Positions 16,489 through 26,267 of a stretch of DNA of 64,000 bases are shown in pieces. Every line of letters begins with the position of its first letter. The stretch's first letter is position 1. The stretch is taken from the NCBI GenBank assembly GCA_046080565.1, contig JBJTUF010000084.1, forward strand, positions 1 to 64,000, written 5' to 3'. This DNA comes from Cuspidothrix sp046080565 (lineage in GTDB: Bacteria > Cyanobacteriota > Cyanobacteriia > Cyanobacteriales > Nostocaceae). The notes beneath the pieces were generated by a model. The model did no database searches, was not told the origin of the DNA, and worked only from the letters and a program-made list of their open reading frames with translations. A program made the translations under genes and the position numbers.

Positions 16489-17313
16489 TTATTGCTGCTG
16501 TAACCACCCTTCTAAATCTGCCACAGTGGTAAAATCTAAAAGCACATCACATAAATCTTCAATTTGTGATAAAGATAAACCCTGAACCTGCAATAATAAA
16601 TCATCAGGAATATTACCCAACCGACGATTTAACAAACGTAATGCAATGGATAAAGCTTCTTCTCCTTTACCTTGTTCTTTGGCTTCCCGTATAGCTTTGG
16701 GTTCTTCTAAATCTAATCCCAACATGGTAATAATCTCCTTGCGACTTAGTTTAGTAAACTTGTAAACAATAATCGTCGTGATTAAATCTATTATCGCTGC
16801 TTCCGACTGTTTCCGCGCCTCAGCTAACAAAAACTTTGCCGTTTCTATTGCTTCGGTATCTTGTTTAATTGTCAGCAACATTAAACCTAATCCCAACGGT
16901 TGCTGCTGTACATCCCCCAATTCATCCAAATATACTCTACGAACTTGATCACCTGCTAATAAAGAGCGATGAATCTTTAAATTTGATGGTTCTAAACTCC
17001 GCGAACCAAAAATGATCACACCATACCAATCATCATAACGAATAGAATGACGATGGAGAAACAGTGATAATTCCGAAAAGAAGCGAAAATATAAATTTTC
17101 ATCTTTCTGGAACTGCACTTCTGCAAAAAACACCACTGGAGAAACCGCATTAGCTGGAGGTAGAAACACCCCATCAATGCGGAAAGCAGTTTCTTTTACT
17201 TCCACTGATTCAAATACATAACTATCTGCTTCTGGTGGTGGTTCATCTACTAATTCAAACAACAAACCGGGAAATTGCTTGAACAATTTATAAAAAATAG
17301 AATCCCGCCGCAT
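16489..17313 (-). CDS. Rpn/DUF2887-family putative PD-(D/E)XK nuclease
   Basis: 274 residues. The N-terminal part starts MRRDSIFYKLFKQFPGLLF, the hallmark of the cyanobacterial DUF2887/Rpn group, and contains a restriction-fold core: Asp in FRIDGVFLPP near residue 47 and Glu-x-Gln in FFAEVQFQKD near residue 67. The middle has the conserved RYDDWYGVIIFGSRSLEP. The tail (KQDTEAIETAKFL, IVYKFTKLSRKEIITMLGL, ALRLLNRRLG) matches the helical C-terminal part of transposase-like Rpn proteins. Such proteins cut DNA and have been linked to recombination or phage defence; the natural role is unsettled. It stands alone next to the ROCO gene. No ribosome site is obvious ahead of ATG 17313. Confidence 0.85.
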   Translation of the reverse strand: MRRDSIFYKLFKQFPGLLFELVDEPPPEADSYVFESVEVKETAFRIDGVFLPPANAVSPVVFFAEVQFQKDENLYFRFFSELSLFLHRHSIRYDDWYGVIIFGSRSLEPSNLKIHRSLLAGDQVRRVYLDELGDVQQQPLGLGLMLLTIKQDTEAIETAKFLLAEARKQSEAAIIDLITTIIVYKFTKLSRKEIITMLGLDLEEPKAIREAKEQGKGEEALSIALRLLNRRLGNIPDDLLLQVQGLSLSQIEDLCDVLLDFTTVADLEGWLQQQ

Positions 17314-17493
17314 TATTAATGAAAATTGTCCTGTATTTACTCATTACCTCCACATAATAAATGATCAAGGACTGTTTTTCCTAGAGGATGGGTAGACTAT
17401 AGTAAATCTAGGTAATAATCAGGTTTTAGAACTGGAATTTTTGCCATAAAATGGTGGTGCAAATATATAAATAAAATAGTTGAGTTACAAAAT

Positions 17494-19104
17494 ATGGAAT
17501 CCCCTTGGCAACAATTAAAAAAGGGAGAAGTTGACTGTCAACAAGCACTCAGCCTTTTAATAGATGAGAATACCACAGTTAATTTAGAATTATTAGATCC
17601 TGAAGTTGGTGTACGGTTTTTTCGGTTATTTTCCCATTCTGAGCAATTACCACCTCTTGTTCCTTTATTATTATGGCGTAATTGTTATTACTTAGGTAGT
17701 CCTGTTGTCATTGAAGCTGATATAATTCAAAAATTGAGCGATCGCACTCTTACAGATATAAAAATTCTCTCTATTACTGAAAAAAGCTATAGCGCCTGGT
17801 TTCATATTCAAAATCTTGACCTGAATAAAATCAGTGGGGACTCGTTAATTAATCCCCTCACCAACGAACTGGAAGCAGAAGATATTGCGGAACTAACAGA
17901 ACTCTATCTTTCTAAAGCATCGGATCAAATTCAACGAGTAAAAACTCTATTTAGTGGAGCATTACGCAACCGTGCTAGTGATATCCATTTAGAACCAATG
18001 CCAGAAGGTTTAAGAGTCCGTTATCGGATAGATGGTGTCCTCCGGCACATTACCACATTACCCTTAGAAATCAGTCGGCGAGTAGTAGTTGCTACGAAAG
18101 TCATGTCCGATTTAGATATCGGTGAAAGCCGTCGTCCTCAAGATGGACGCATCGGCCAAAAATATGGTTTGGGAGAATCAACCGATGTGGGGTTAGATAT
18201 GCGGGTGAGTACCCTTCCCTGTATCGGTGGTGAAAAAGTTGTCATTCGCTTACTTCCCCAGCGAAATCCGTCTACCAATATGGGCGGACTTGGCTTTTCT
18301 GATTCGGCTTTGCACATATACAAAAGATGGTTAAGTCAACCCCAAGGGATGATTATTCTCACAGGTCCCACAGGTTCAGGAAAAACCAGTACATTGTATA
18401 CAAGTTTGCAGTCTGTAGCTCAAGAATCAGTAAATGTAGTGACAGTAGAAGATCCGGTAGAATATGTGTTATCTGGTATCACCCAAACCCAGGTCAACGA
18501 AGCGGCGGGAATGACCTTTGCGGCTGGTTTACGGGCGATTTTGCGGCAAGATCCTGATGTGATTATGGTGGGAGAAATTCGAGATCATGAAACCGCAGAA
18601 ACGGCTGTCAGAGCGGCTTTAACTGGACATTTGGTATTTACTACTTTGCACACTAATGATGCTGTTGGCACTATTCCCCGATTAAAAGATATTGGTCCAG
18701 ATCCAGGATTAATCAGTGATGCTCTTTTAGGGATTGTTGCCCAGCGTTTGGTGCGTCGAGTTTGTCCCCATTGTGCTGAACCTTATACCCCAACATCGGA
18801 AGAGTTACGAAAATTAGGATTAAAACCCACACCGGAAAATACTCAACATTGGTTAAAAGGTAAAGGTTGTGTTAAATGTTTTAATTCTGGTTATTTAGGT
18901 AGGGAAGCAATTGTAGAATTATTAGATGTTGATGATCGGGTGCGAGAAATAATTTATGAAGGAACAATGACGGAATTAAATCGCTATTTAAAAACAATTG
19001 ATTTCACTTCTTTTAGTATGGCTGCTGCCCAAAAAGTGACGAATGGAATCACAACTATAGAAGAGGTTTTGAGAGTATTACCCCATAGTGCTTTATATTA
19101 TTGA
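17494..19104 (+). CDS. GspE/PilB-family secretion/pilus ATPase
   Basis: Hexameric ATPase of type II secretion or type IV pilus extension. 536 residues: an unusual N-terminal ~110 residues, the N2 domain (ASDIHLEPMPEGLRVRYRIDG near 165), Walker A GPTGSGKTS near 291, the Asp box and Walker B (RQDPDVIMVGEIRD near 350), the His box (LVFTTLHTNDA near 380), and a tetracysteine zinc site (VCPHC near 425, GCVKC near 458). Main PilB proteins of filamentous cyanobacteria are about 670 residues, so this is the shorter GspE-like paralogue. No pilT, pilC or pilin gene is near, so the machine it serves cannot be told from context. ATG 17494 has no clear ribosome site. Confidence 0.9.
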   Translation: MESPWQQLKKGEVDCQQALSLLIDENTTVNLELLDPEVGVRFFRLFSHSEQLPPLVPLLLWRNCYYLGSPVVIEADIIQKLSDRTLTDIKILSITEKSYSAWFHIQNLDLNKISGDSLINPLTNELEAEDIAELTELYLSKASDQIQRVKTLFSGALRNRASDIHLEPMPEGLRVRYRIDGVLRHITTLPLEISRRVVVATKVMSDLDIGESRRPQDGRIGQKYGLGESTDVGLDMRVSTLPCIGGEKVVIRLLPQRNPSTNMGGLGFSDSALHIYKRWLSQPQGMIILTGPTGSGKTSTLYTSLQSVAQESVNVVTVEDPVEYVLSGITQTQVNEAAGMTFAAGLRAILRQDPDVIMVGEIRDHETAETAVRAALTGHLVFTTLHTNDAVGTIPRLKDIGPDPGLISDALLGIVAQRLVRRVCPHCAEPYTPTSEELRKLGLKPTPENTQHWLKGKGCVKCFNSGYLGREAIVELLDVDDRVREIIYEGTMTELNRYLKTIDFTSFSMAAAQKVTNGITTIEEVLRVLPHSALYY

Positions 19105-19180
19105 AGGAGGCAGGAGGTAAGGCAATAGGCAAAAGACTTTGAGGAATTTTACATTTTGTAGCATATCTCGATTTTTTGGC

Positions 19181-20428
19181 TTATTTAGGAAATATTGCTA
19201 ATTCTGTTTTCGGATCAAAAAAATGCAATTTCTCAGGAGTTAAAGATAGCCAAAGTTGCTCACCTACATTTATATATCTATCAGGTGGAACTCTGACTTG
19301 TAAAGCTTGTCCATTGGTATTTGGTAAGTCAGAATCGGTAATTTTCACAGATAAAAAAGTATCATTGCCTAAGTTTTCTGCTAAATCTACTTTAACAGGT
19401 AAATTTTTAGTAGCAGGTACACTTAAAGTTAGATGTTCTGGACGAATACCTAAGATTAAAGTTTGTCCGTCATAAGGTTGTAATGCACTTTCCCAAATAT
19501 GTGGAAGGGTAAAGCGAAAATTAGTATGGGTAATTAATAAAGGTGCGTGAAACTCCACAGGGATAAAATTCATGGGTGGAGAACCGATAAATTCTGCCAC
19601 AAAGCGATTTACCGGACGATGATATAACTCTAGAGGGGCGGCCACTTGTTGAATTTGACCCTCTAACATAATAGCAATGCGATCGCCCATTGTCATCGCT
19701 TCAGTTTGATCATGGGTAACATAAATGGTCGTAATTCCCAACTGATGTTGTAATTTAACAATTTGACTCCGTGTTTCTGCCCGTAACTTAGCGTCCAAAT
19801 TGGACAATGGTTCATCCATTAAGAATACTTGAGGATTGCGGGCGATCGCTCGTCCTAATGCTACCCGTTGTCTTTGTCCACCGGAAAGTTGTTTAGGTAA
19901 GCGATTTAACAAAGTTTCAATTTGTAACAAACGCGCCACCTTTTGCACTCGTTCATCCACAATTCTTTCTCTTGGGGAAATATAGCGTAAGCCTTTAGGT
20001 AGCTTTTTTGTCACACCTACGAGTAAATCTTCTCCCCATTGAGTAATTCTGTTTTTGGCAACTTCCTGATCTTGAAACTGACGACGCAAACCAAAAGCGA
20101 TGTTATCATAGACGCTCATGTGAGGATAGAGAGCGTAACTTTGAAACACCATAGCGATATCTCTAGCTTTAGGTGGTAAATCATTAATCAAGCGATCGTC
20201 TACAGAAATGTTACCACCAGTCATCACCTCCAAACCAGCTATTAACCTTAGTAATGTGCTTTTACCGCAACCAGACGGTCCCACCAGCACCATAAACTCA
20301 CCATCAGCAATAGTTAAATTAATGCGTCGTAAAACACTGACACTATCTGCACCATCTTGTGTTTTTGCACCTTTCCCACCGCGAGTAGGAAAACTTTTAT
20401 AAACATTTTCTAATATAACTTGTGCCAC
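19181..20428 (-). CDS. ABC transporter ATPase, MalK/UgpC (CUT1 sugar) type
   Basis: 415 residues. The nucleotide-binding domain has Walker A GPSGCGKST near 53, the Q-loop VFQSYALYPHMSVYDNIAFG, signature LSGGQRQRVALGRAIA, Walker B VFLMDEPLSNLD and the His switch THDQTEAM. The C-terminal TOBE-type regulatory part (LILGIRPEHL) is the one found in MalK, UgpC and GgtA. A stretch of about 45 residues (GEDLLVGVTKKLPKGLRYIS and following) is inserted between the Q-loop and the signature; standard MalK lacks it. No permease or binding-protein gene is adjacent, so it probably serves one or more distant sugar or osmolyte importers, as shared ATPases of this class do. Confidence 0.9.
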   Translation of the reverse strand: MAQVILENVYKSFPTRGGKGAKTQDGADSVSVLRRINLTIADGEFMVLVGPSGCGKSTLLRLIAGLEVMTGGNISVDDRLINDLPPKARDIAMVFQSYALYPHMSVYDNIAFGLRRQFQDQEVAKNRITQWGEDLLVGVTKKLPKGLRYISPRERIVDERVQKVARLLQIETLLNRLPKQLSGGQRQRVALGRAIARNPQVFLMDEPLSNLDAKLRAETRSQIVKLQHQLGITTIYVTHDQTEAMTMGDRIAIMLEGQIQQVAAPLELYHRPVNRFVAEFIGSPPMNFIPVEFHAPLLITHTNFRFTLPHIWESALQPYDGQTLILGIRPEHLTLSVPATKNLPVKVDLAENLGNDTFLSVKITDSDLPNTNGQALQVRVPPDRYINVGEQLWLSLTPEKLHFFDPKTELAIFPK

Positions 20429-20561
20429 AGGGATTCACTTTAAAATTTATTAATTGGTAGAAACGCAAATTTTCTACCTATACATTACATAGTATATAGC
20501 GATCCGAAATCAGATGTGAACGCGCAACCCTGCAAAAGACATCACATCTCCCTGTTCTCTT

Positions 20562-20590
20562 CCTCTGCGTCCTCTGCGTTCTCTGCGGTT
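20562..20590. repeat. Short CTCTGCG-type tandem repeat
   Basis: Three 9-base units (CCTCTGCGT, CCTCTGCGT, TCTCTGCGG), the same class as at 9850-9876, in the space between the ABC ATPase and a glycosyltransferase. Confidence 0.6.
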
Positions 20591-20608
20591 AGTTAAAAAA
20601 ATCAAATA

Positions 20609-21757
20609 TTATTTATTTAGTATTACTGACTTCAGCAACTCTTGAATTTGCTGATTAATAACCTTAACATCAAAACGTTCACCAGCAGTAATTCTGGCAT
20701 TATTAGCAATATTCGCAGTTTTTAGAGATTCTTGCCAACAATTATTAATCACATCTGCTAATTCTTGACATTCTCCCGGTTTAACCAAAAAACCATTAAT
20801 ACCATCTTCTACTAACTCCATCGTACCACCAGCTTTAGCAGCAACCACAGGTTTACCGCACAGCATAGCTTCCACAATAACTCTCCCAAAAGGTTCGGGT
20901 GCAGTCGAAGTATGAGTAATTAAATCACACATAGTCATTAATTGGGGAATATCTGAGCGAAATCCCAAAAACTTAACTCGATTTTCTAATCCCAAACTAA
21001 TAACTTTTTCCTGTAAATCTTGCACATATTCCTGTTCACCAAATAAAGCATCACCAACCAGAACTACTACAACATTTTCTGGACATTGAGAAATAGCATT
21101 AATTAAAATATGCTGTCCTTTCCAAGGAGAAAGACGGCTAAAATGTCCAACAACAAACTTATTTTCTAATTGTAAATTAGCTTTGATTTTCCTAACTTCT
21201 AATTCATCAACTTGATAATTTTCTATACTAAAGCCATTATAAACAACTTTAACTAAATCAGATTTTCCACCAGCTTCTAAAAATGCCCCCTTACTAGCTT
21301 GAGAATTAGCAACTACCAAACTAGCAAAGCGATTAATTAAACTGACTGCTACTAGGAGATTAGTTTGACTAAAATGTTCTAGAGAAAGAATATCATGTAA
21401 ATGATAAACCAACGGACGACGAGTAAAAAAACTGGCTATTGCCCCTATAACTAAAGCCTTTTGAGTATTAGCATAGATTAAATCATATTTTTTAGCTACT
21501 TTAACTACTTGATAAATTAAAGGTATGATTTGTCCTAAACTGGTTAACGCTTGGAATAGCCCACTTTCTTTACTAACTTTAATTGCTTGAGTTGTCAAAA
21601 CCTCCACAGGAATTTGATTTTCTTCCAGTAACTTTCTAAACTCACCATCTGCAAATAAACCAACTAGAGAGTTTTGACAATAGGGTTTAGCAATATCTAT
21701 TAAACACAACTCAGCACCACCAGGTTTACCACTTTGATCTAAGAATAGAATTTTCAT
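20609..21757 (-). CDS. Glycosyltransferase family 4
   Basis: 382 residues, two Rossmann halves. The N-terminal acceptor half has the glycine-rich loop FLDQSGKPGGAELCLID; the C-terminal donor half starts VVGHFSRLSPWKGQHILI near residue 185 and carries the EX7E motif EPFGRVIVEAMLCGKPVVA near 295, which grips the nucleotide sugar. These are retaining transferases using NDP-sugars to extend lipid-linked or polymeric glycans on the cytoplasmic face. It is followed, upstream on the same strand, by another GT4 (105 bases away), so the two probably form a unit. Donor and acceptor cannot be read from the sequence. Confidence 0.9.
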   Translation of the reverse strand: MKILFLDQSGKPGGAELCLIDIAKPYCQNSLVGLFADGEFRKLLEENQIPVEVLTTQAIKVSKESGLFQALTSLGQIIPLIYQVVKVAKKYDLIYANTQKALVIGAIASFFTRRPLVYHLHDILSLEHFSQTNLLVAVSLINRFASLVVANSQASKGAFLEAGGKSDLVKVVYNGFSIENYQVDELEVRKIKANLQLENKFVVGHFSRLSPWKGQHILINAISQCPENVVVVLVGDALFGEQEYVQDLQEKVISLGLENRVKFLGFRSDIPQLMTMCDLITHTSTAPEPFGRVIVEAMLCGKPVVAAKAGGTMELVEDGINGFLVKPGECQELADVINNCWQESLKTANIANNARITAGERFDVKVINQQIQELLKSVILNK

Positions 21758-21862
21758 ACAATTTATATAATTATAGTGGTATGCAGTTGAATGAGATATA
21801 AACTGAAACTTAAAAATCTACAGGATAAGACTTTACCTTTGCCTCCTTCCTCCTGCTATAGT

Positions 21863-23044
21863 TTAAGCTAAGATAACTTGCCGAACTTGTTGGGCAATAT
21901 TCATCCAATTATAATGTTTAACTGTGTAATTACGACATTCTTCCCTAGAAGGTAAAATCAGTTTGCCTAACATAATTTGGGCTAATTTATCAGCAATGCT
22001 TTCTACCTTTGTAGATTCAGTAATTAAGTTAGGAGAAAACCTGTGTAAAATTTCCGGCATTCCCCCCACAGGTGTACATAAAACAGGAGTACCACAGGCT
22101 AAAGATTCCACAATAGCTAATCCAAATCCTTCAAAAGATTGACTTGGCATTATAGTTAAATCAGCCGCTTGATAGGCAATTGGTAAATCATTTTCAGGTA
22201 AAAAGCCCAAAAACTTCACATTATTTTCTAAACCTAATTCTCTAACTTGTTGTTGTAATAAATCTTGAATATGACCACGACCTGCAATAGCTAACCAAAT
22301 ATCAGGAAGACCTGGTTTAATCATTGCTATAGCTTCTAATAATTTATCAATTCCCATTCGATTAACTAAACGCCGGGAAGTAAATAATATAGGACGATTA
22401 GTAGGCCAGTTTAGCTTTGTTCTCGCTTCCTGACGTGATAGATGATTTTGAAAATGATCAATATCAACTCCACCAGGGATAATGTGAATTTTCTCCCAGG
22501 GAATTTGGTATTTTTGATGTAAAATCTGACCAAAAGCTTTACTAAGAACAATAAAGCGATCGCACCGATTATAAGTTATTTTTTCAATTAGCTGTTTTTT
22601 TAACCAAATATTAAATTTTTGATTTACCACTTCCTCTTGACTTTCCGCCGCCCAAGGGCCATGAAAGTTAAAAGTAATCGGTATATCCTTGGGTAAAATA
22701 TCTAAAATAGGAAAACTATATAATGCAAAATGTAAATTAATTGCATCAGGTTTACCCAATCTAGTTTTTTGAAAGTTATGGCGAATAGACCATAATCTAT
22801 GGCTAATTTTAGTGTTTGGATCAGCTAAATTAGTCAACTTAATCTTTGTATTTTGGTCATCTAGTGGTAAACCAACTCCACATAATTCTACTTGATCTTG
22901 ATATATTGCTAATTGATGAGTTAGTTCATAAATATATCGTTCTAATCCTCCAGGATGTTTAGGAAACCAACCAGTACCTAAAGTTAAAATAGATGCTGAA
23001 CTAAATTTTCTATCTTGACTTTCCACTTCCTTAACTCCTCTCAT
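21863..23044 (-). CDS. Glycosyltransferase family 4
   Basis: 393 residues. N-terminal half with TLGTGWFPKHPGGLERYIY (glycine loop), IPITFNFHGPWA, and C-terminal donor half with ILFTSRRLVNRMGIDKL near 220 and EX7E motif EGFGLAIVESLACGTPVL near 305. ATG 23044 is the first start; the first ~14 residues (RGVKEVESQDRKFS) are charged and poorly conserved in such enzymes, so the true start could be internal. It precedes the GT4 at 20609 on the same strand. Probable exopolysaccharide or envelope glycan enzyme; specificity unknown. Confidence 0.88.
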   Translation of the reverse strand: MRGVKEVESQDRKFSSASILTLGTGWFPKHPGGLERYIYELTHQLAIYQDQVELCGVGLPLDDQNTKIKLTNLADPNTKISHRLWSIRHNFQKTRLGKPDAINLHFALYSFPILDILPKDIPITFNFHGPWAAESQEEVVNQKFNIWLKKQLIEKITYNRCDRFIVLSKAFGQILHQKYQIPWEKIHIIPGGVDIDHFQNHLSRQEARTKLNWPTNRPILFTSRRLVNRMGIDKLLEAIAMIKPGLPDIWLAIAGRGHIQDLLQQQVRELGLENNVKFLGFLPENDLPIAYQAADLTIMPSQSFEGFGLAIVESLACGTPVLCTPVGGMPEILHRFSPNLITESTKVESIADKLAQIMLGKLILPSREECRNYTVKHYNWMNIAQQVRQVILA

Positions 23045-23241
23045 AGATAAATTCAGATTATTTATTGTGAGCGCTATTTTTAATAATTTTCTCCATGTAA
23101 AGACAATTTATTTTCAGCATGATCTTCTAATACAGTCATCAGAAATATAATCAGCATAAATTTACAAAAAATATTTTTATATAAAACATATATCAAGTTT
23201 TTGTAAGTATTCAAGAAAAATGTGTTATTGAATACAGTTTT

Positions 23242-23320
23242 TATATCGCAGGGGGAAAATCCTTATTATATCTAGATTTCAAGGATTAATAATGTCCTAA
23301 TCATATTCGCTACAGCTATA
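23242..23320. repeat. Dispersed intergenic repeat, copy 2
   Basis: Contains TTTCAAGGATTAATAATG then TCCTAATCAT and ends GCTACAGCTATA, matching copy 3 at 61954-62083 and the right half of copy 1 at 5972-6062. Confidence 0.6.
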
Positions 23321-23520
23321 TCAATTATAAAATGTATTAAATTGAACATTTAAAAATCCAAAATATAATAAAAATTTTATCTAAACATATTTAGTATTGA
23401 TGTCTTACATATAATTTTAATTATTAAGGATATGTATTTTATTGATAAAGGTTTAATGAAATCATATCCAAAAGAATATTTATTTGTTAGTTTATGGATA
23501 ACTATTTACAAAATATGATT

Positions 23521-23596
23521 ACATAGGTGTATTGAAAAACCTAATGATACAAATTTTAGCTTGTAGTTAGCTTTTTTCCCTTCACTTCACCTATGT
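23521..23596. repeat. Short element with 9-bp inverted ends
   Basis: ACATAGGTG (23521-23529) and CACCTATGT (23588-23596) form perfect ends of a 76-base stretch. Together with the repeat at 23242 it is all I recognise in the 721-base gap 23045-23765, which must also hold promoters for the divergent genes. Confidence 0.45.
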
Positions 23597-23765
23597 TTTG
23601 ACTGCAATCAAAGTAGATTAAGTAATGTAAAAAAGACTTTAGCCCTTAAATTATGACTAAAATCTTCTCTACGATATCCTGGGTGAACAGTACAAATTTT
23701 ACATTATTTCAGCATATTCTACTTAGGGCAAATTTTCCCATCTATTAGTTAATGAAGATTTTGAT

Positions 23766-26078
23766 ATGAATCGTAAAAAATCGAGAAATTTGAGTAAAAT
23801 TCGTTACCAGATTAATAGCTATATCAATAGTTTATTTCGCAGTAAATATGGCAATAAGAAAATAATCTTTAATATTTTACTCGGTGTCACCTGCGGATTA
23901 ACAGTGACATTTGCAGGAATGACAATGGATTTAGCAACAACTAAAACATCTTCCACACCAACAACATCTCCCACACCAACAACATCTCCCACACCTGCAA
24001 CATCTCCCACACCTGCAATATCTCCCACACCTGTAATATCGAAAAATTCTGAAGTTAACTATGTTACTTCTTGGTTAGGAAATACCATTGGTGGTGGTGA
24101 ATTAACAGTACAAAATAATATCGAGGCCATGTATGTCCAAGATGATGGAACAGTATATACAAATAGTGTTTGGGATGAAGCTGGTAAGGAAGCAACAGTA
24201 TATAAAGATGGTCAACCTATTTTAGCTTTAGAAGATACCCATGGTTGGAGTCGTTTAGGTGGTAAGGCAATCACTGTTGATAGCAAATATATCTATATGG
24301 CTATGTCTCAAGGTGAACTAGATGCCACGAAAAAACATTATCCACCAAAAGGTCAAATTTGGTACTGTGTTAGACGTTATGACTTAAAAGGAAAACCTGC
24401 ACCTTTTAAGAAAGGAAATGGCTGGGATAAAAGTATGTTAATTACTAGCCAAAAACATGAAGTTACTGGATTAGCAACAGTAGGTAATAAACTATTTGTC
24501 AGTAATGCTGGTGAAAATATGATTCGGGTTTATAATACCGAAAACATGGAGGAATTAAATAGTTTTACCATTCCTAATCCTAGACAAATCACCATTGACA
24601 AAAAAGGTAACTTGTGGATTATTCAAAAGAAACAAGGTAGTAAATTTGCCAAAATCACCAATTATTCTCCAACAGGGAAAAAATTAGCCAACGAAATAAC
24701 AGATATTAACGAACCATCAGCATTAGCCATTGATAATCGAGGAAGATTATTAATAGCAGATAATGGAGTTAACCAACAACTGGTGATTTATAACATTAAT
24801 AATCAACCAGTGCGTGTAGACACATTTGGGGATAAAAAAGGGATTTTCGGTGGTGTACCTGGAGAAATTAAAACTACAAAACTCTATGGTATTACAGGAA
24901 TTGGTACAGATGCCGCAGGCAATTTTTATATCAATAATAATGGCTTTAGAAACTCAGGTACAGATTTAAGAAAAATTTCCCCAGCAGGACAAATACAATG
25001 GCAATTACTAGGATTAATATTTGTAGATAATGCAGATACAGATCCGCAAACAGACGGTATGAATCTATTCACAAAACAAGAAAAATATGTGATGGATTAT
25101 AGTAAACCTGCTGGTAAACAATGGACTTATCAAGCCTATACAATTAATCCCTTTAAATATTCTCAAGATCCTCGTTTACATACATCCCCAGATGCTACTT
25201 TTGTCCGGCGTATTCAAGGGAAACCTTTTTTATTCCTGACAGATATGTATAATAGCTTTTTACAAATTTATCGCTTTCAACCAAAAACCGATGGTAATAT
25301 TGCCATTCCGGCGGGAATGTTTGTCGGTACAAATGAAGGAGGTAAGTCCATTTCTGGAAATTGGCCACCCCATCAACCCACACAAGGAGAATGGATTTGG
25401 CGTGATATTAATGGTAATGGTGCATTTGAAGAAAATGAGTATGACATCAGCAAAGATTATCCCTATATGGGCGGTTGGTGGGTAGATAGCAAAGGTGATA
25501 TTTGGAAAACATTACGAACTGAAGATGGTATTCGTCGTTATCCTTTCCAGGGAATAGATGCTAAAGGAAATCCCATCTATGCCTATAGTTCAATGGAAAA
25601 AATCAAGACTCCTGCTATCTTTACTGATTTGCGAAGAATTGAGTATTTTCCTGAAACAGATACTATGTATTTATCAGGATTTACTACTGAACATCCAGCA
25701 CTAACAGATCAGGCCAAAGTAGTAGGATCAGAAATTGTTCGTTTTGATAATTGGAGTCAAGGAAATCGTACTCCCAAATGGCGAACTGTTATTCCCTACG
25801 ATACCACAGGTAAACAACAAATTGCTACCGCAGCCATGAGTGTAGCAGGTGATTATGTATTTGCTGTTACCTTCAAAACCGCAGAGGTATATGTTTATAA
25901 AGCTGCAACTGGAGAACTGGTGAAAAAGATGAGTCCAGGGGTAGAAGTTGGTAAAGAAAGTGGTTGGGTTGATATTCCTTATGGTATCCGTGCTTTTCGT
26001 CGTGATAATGGCCAATATCTAGTATTTGTGGAAGAAAATTGGAAAGGAAAGGTATTGGTATATCAGTTCACAATTTAA
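23766..26078 (+). CDS. Large membrane-anchored or secreted beta-propeller protein with Pro/Thr linker
   Basis: 770 residues. A basic N-terminus is followed by one hydrophobic segment (residues ~37-55), which can serve as signal anchor or signal peptide. Residues ~60-95 are a low-complexity linker of five to six TSPTPx repeats encoded by 18-base DNA repeats. The rest is rich in NHL/propeller strands (LFVSNAGENMIRVYN, LAIDNRGRLLIADNG, LRRIEYFPETD) and reads as an extracellular propeller array. Near residue 545 RDINGNGAFEENEYD has the DxNxNxxxxxxE spacing of a calcium-binding EF-hand/dockerin loop. It stands alone between glycosyltransferase genes, so a role in attaching or shaping surface polysaccharide is a fair guess. 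I recognise no named family for the full length. Confidence 0.8.
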   Translation: MNRKKSRNLSKIRYQINSYINSLFRSKYGNKKIIFNILLGVTCGLTVTFAGMTMDLATTKTSSTPTTSPTPTTSPTPATSPTPAISPTPVISKNSEVNYVTSWLGNTIGGGELTVQNNIEAMYVQDDGTVYTNSVWDEAGKEATVYKDGQPILALEDTHGWSRLGGKAITVDSKYIYMAMSQGELDATKKHYPPKGQIWYCVRRYDLKGKPAPFKKGNGWDKSMLITSQKHEVTGLATVGNKLFVSNAGENMIRVYNTENMEELNSFTIPNPRQITIDKKGNLWIIQKKQGSKFAKITNYSPTGKKLANEITDINEPSALAIDNRGRLLIADNGVNQQLVIYNINNQPVRVDTFGDKKGIFGGVPGEIKTTKLYGITGIGTDAAGNFYINNNGFRNSGTDLRKISPAGQIQWQLLGLIFVDNADTDPQTDGMNLFTKQEKYVMDYSKPAGKQWTYQAYTINPFKYSQDPRLHTSPDATFVRRIQGKPFLFLTDMYNSFLQIYRFQPKTDGNIAIPAGMFVGTNEGGKSISGNWPPHQPTQGEWIWRDINGNGAFEENEYDISKDYPYMGGWWVDSKGDIWKTLRTEDGIRRYPFQGIDAKGNPIYAYSSMEKIKTPAIFTDLRRIEYFPETDTMYLSGFTTEHPALTDQAKVVGSEIVRFDNWSQGNRTPKWRTVIPYDTTGKQQIATAAMSVAGDYVFAVTFKTAEVYVYKAATGELVKKMSPGVEVGKESGWVDIPYGIRAFRRDNGQYLVFVEENWKGKVLVYQFTI

Positions 26079-26110
26079 AGGTGACAGTTTCAAGAGTTAA
26101 ATAGGTATTT

Positions 26111-26186
26111 AGATCCCCCTAAATCCCCCTTAAAAGGGGGACTTTGATTAATTTATTCCCTTTTTCAGGGAGGTAAGGGGGGATCT
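26111..26186. repeat. GATCCCCCTAAATCCCCC-type hairpin repeat
   Basis: Starts AGATCCCCCTAAATCC and ends AAGGGGGGATCT, with an internal hairpin TCCCCCTT-AA-AAGGGGGA (26124-26141). A degenerate relative lies at 35768-35840. It follows the propeller gene and may terminate it. Beyond it, in 26187-26534, two direct copies of TTGACGTTTAATCTGT lie at 26268-26283 and 26324-26339. Confidence 0.6.
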
Positions 26187-26267
26187 ATCCACCTCCTAAT
26201 TAATTTTTTATATACAGCACTTTTAAAGTAAATGAGGTACAAAAATTTTATCAACTAATTTTCAATA

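Noticed and set aside
23819..24028. Minus-strand ORF rich in Gly-Asp-Val repeats
   Set aside because: It is the antisense reading of the TSPTP linker of the propeller gene; no ribosome site and no independent support.
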